DNA of 7,830 nt from Methylophilaceae bacterium (GTDB lineage: Bacteria; Pseudomonadota; Gammaproteobacteria; Burkholderiales; Methylophilaceae): NCBI GenBank assembly GCA_010031285.1, contig RHAY01000033.1, positions 1 through 7,830 on the forward strand, given 5' to 3'. Of the stretch, positions 7,549 to 7,830 are shown one piece after another. The translations under genes were made by a program, and so were the position numbers. Positions within the stretch are counted from its first letter, which is position 1. Every line of letters begins with the position of its first letter. The notes under the pieces are model-generated. The model was not told the DNA's origin. It did no database searches and saw only the letters and a list, made by a program, of their open reading frames with translations.

Positions 7549-7561
7549 AAAATACCTTGAG
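7539..7561 (+). repeat. Perfect 9-bp inverted repeat over the metZ stop codon
   Basis: CTCAAGGTA (7539-7547) and TACCTTGAG (7553-7561) flank a loop of five A. The left arm contains the last metZ codons and two bases of the stop. No T-run follows on the + strand, so it is not a standard intrinsic terminator; it could protect the mRNA 3' end or act as a weak or factor-aided terminator. Confidence 0.6.
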
Positions 7562-7586
7562 TAGGGCAAAAATACAGCCCTGCTAC
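7561..7586 (+). repeat. Second, bulged hairpin after metZ
   Basis: GTAGGGC (7561-7567) pairs with GCCC (7577-7580) and TAC (7584-7586), leaving a three-base bulge (7581-7583) and a 9-base A-rich loop. It shares its first base with the preceding repeat. No T-tract follows. Together the two hairpins are the only candidates for a metZ 3' end before gyrA. Confidence 0.4.
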
Positions 7587-7587
7587 A

Positions 7588-7596
7588 TGTTAAAAT
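7588..7596 (+). promoter_or_regulatory. Probable extended -10 promoter element of gyrA
   Basis: TGTTAAAAT matches the extended -10 pattern TGnTATAAT except for one base. The region where a -35 box would lie (about 7568-7573) is A-rich and has no TTGACA-like sequence, as is common for extended -10 promoters. Transcription would start near 7603, about 32 bases before the gyrA ATG. Confidence 0.5.
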
Positions 7597-7619
7597 TTAG
7601 GTAGTTTTCTACTTAAATT
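7594..7619 (+). repeat. 11-bp dyad in the gyrA promoter and leader
   Basis: Bases 7594-7604 pair with 7609-7619 around a TTTT loop, eleven pairs with one G-T (core GTAG-TTTT-CTAC). It overlaps the end of the proposed -10 box and the predicted start site. It could be an operator, a topology-sensitive element or chance in AT-rich DNA; its function is unknown. Confidence 0.45.
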
Positions 7620-7634
7620 ATCGATCTAAATCCT

Positions 7635-7830
7635 ATGAATCAATTTGCCAAAGAAACCATCCCAATAAGTCTTGAAGATGAGATGAAACGTTCTTACCTT
7701 GATTACGCGATGAGCGTGATTGTGGGACGAGCACTTCCTGATGTAAGGGATGGATTAAAGCCTGTGCATCGTCGAGTGCTTTATGCAATGCATGAGCTTA
7801 ATAACGACTTTAATAAGCCTTATAAAAAAT
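7635..7830 (+). CDS. gyrA: DNA gyrase subunit A, 5' part (runs off window)
   Basis: The first 65 residues of GyrA, the subunit of the type II topoisomerase that breaks and rejoins DNA. The start [20 protein letters not shown] is followed by the highly conserved [38 protein letters not shown] (21-58). The quinolone-resistance region and the catalytic tyrosine lie beyond the right edge. The ATG at 7635 gives the usual N-terminal length; ParC is the alternative paralog, but the wording fits GyrA better. No Shine-Dalgarno sequence is visible in TCTAAATCCT before the ATG. The 86-base gap after metZ with its own likely promoter suggests separate transcription. Confidence 0.95.
   Translation, partial: MNQFAKETIPISLEDEMKRSYLDYAMSVIVGRALPDVRDGLKPVHRRVLYAMHELNNDFNKPYKK

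Overview
The window is a compact, AT-rich stretch of a proteobacterial core chromosome. All genes are on the + strand, and there are no mobile elements, CRISPR arrays or tRNAs. Gene order is trpB (3' part) - trpA - accD - folC - SPOR protein (dedD-like) - cvpA - purF - [SAM-II riboswitch] - metZ - gyrA (5' part). The block from trpA to purF with metZ behind it is typical of beta- and some gammaproteobacteria. The protein wording (AccD start [14 protein letters not shown], TrpA VDYPPEEC, GyrA N-terminus [17 protein letters not shown]) reads as betaproteobacterial to me. Low GC, very short spacers and weak or absent Shine-Dalgarno sites suggest a streamlined genome, for example the low-GC aquatic Methylophilaceae (OM43 / Methylopumilus type). 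That placement is an inference from memory, not a search result.

Bases 1-6200 look like one transcription unit: junctions range from short overlaps to gaps of at most 15 bases. It joins the last two steps of tryptophan synthesis (trpBA), the carboxyltransferase beta subunit of acetyl-CoA carboxylase (accD), folate polyglutamation (folC), a cell-division SPOR protein, CvpA, and the first committed enzyme of purine synthesis (purF). The notable point here is folC. Its conserved N-terminus is encoded upstream of any ATG, GTG or TTG, so translation probably begins at a rare ATT codon that overlaps the accD stop.

The 175-base gap 6201-6375 is the most informative non-coding region. It holds a sigma70-type promoter (6214-6241), a SAM-II (SAM_alpha) riboswitch aptamer that starts at the predicted transcription start (about 6247-6314), and an intrinsic terminator (6320-6352). 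A 9-bp antiterminator (6303-6311 with 6322-6330) shares one arm with the aptamer and the other with the terminator. This predicts that S-adenosylmethionine switches metZ off by premature termination. metZ makes homocysteine from O-succinylhomoserine, so this would be feedback control of methionine synthesis.

The 86-base gap 7549-7634 between metZ and gyrA contains two hairpins after metZ, a probable extended -10 promoter for gyrA, and an 11-bp dyad that straddles the predicted start of the gyrA transcript. gyrA runs off the window after 65 codons. I see no wholly unknown system. The riboswitch expression platform and the folC start are the best leads.
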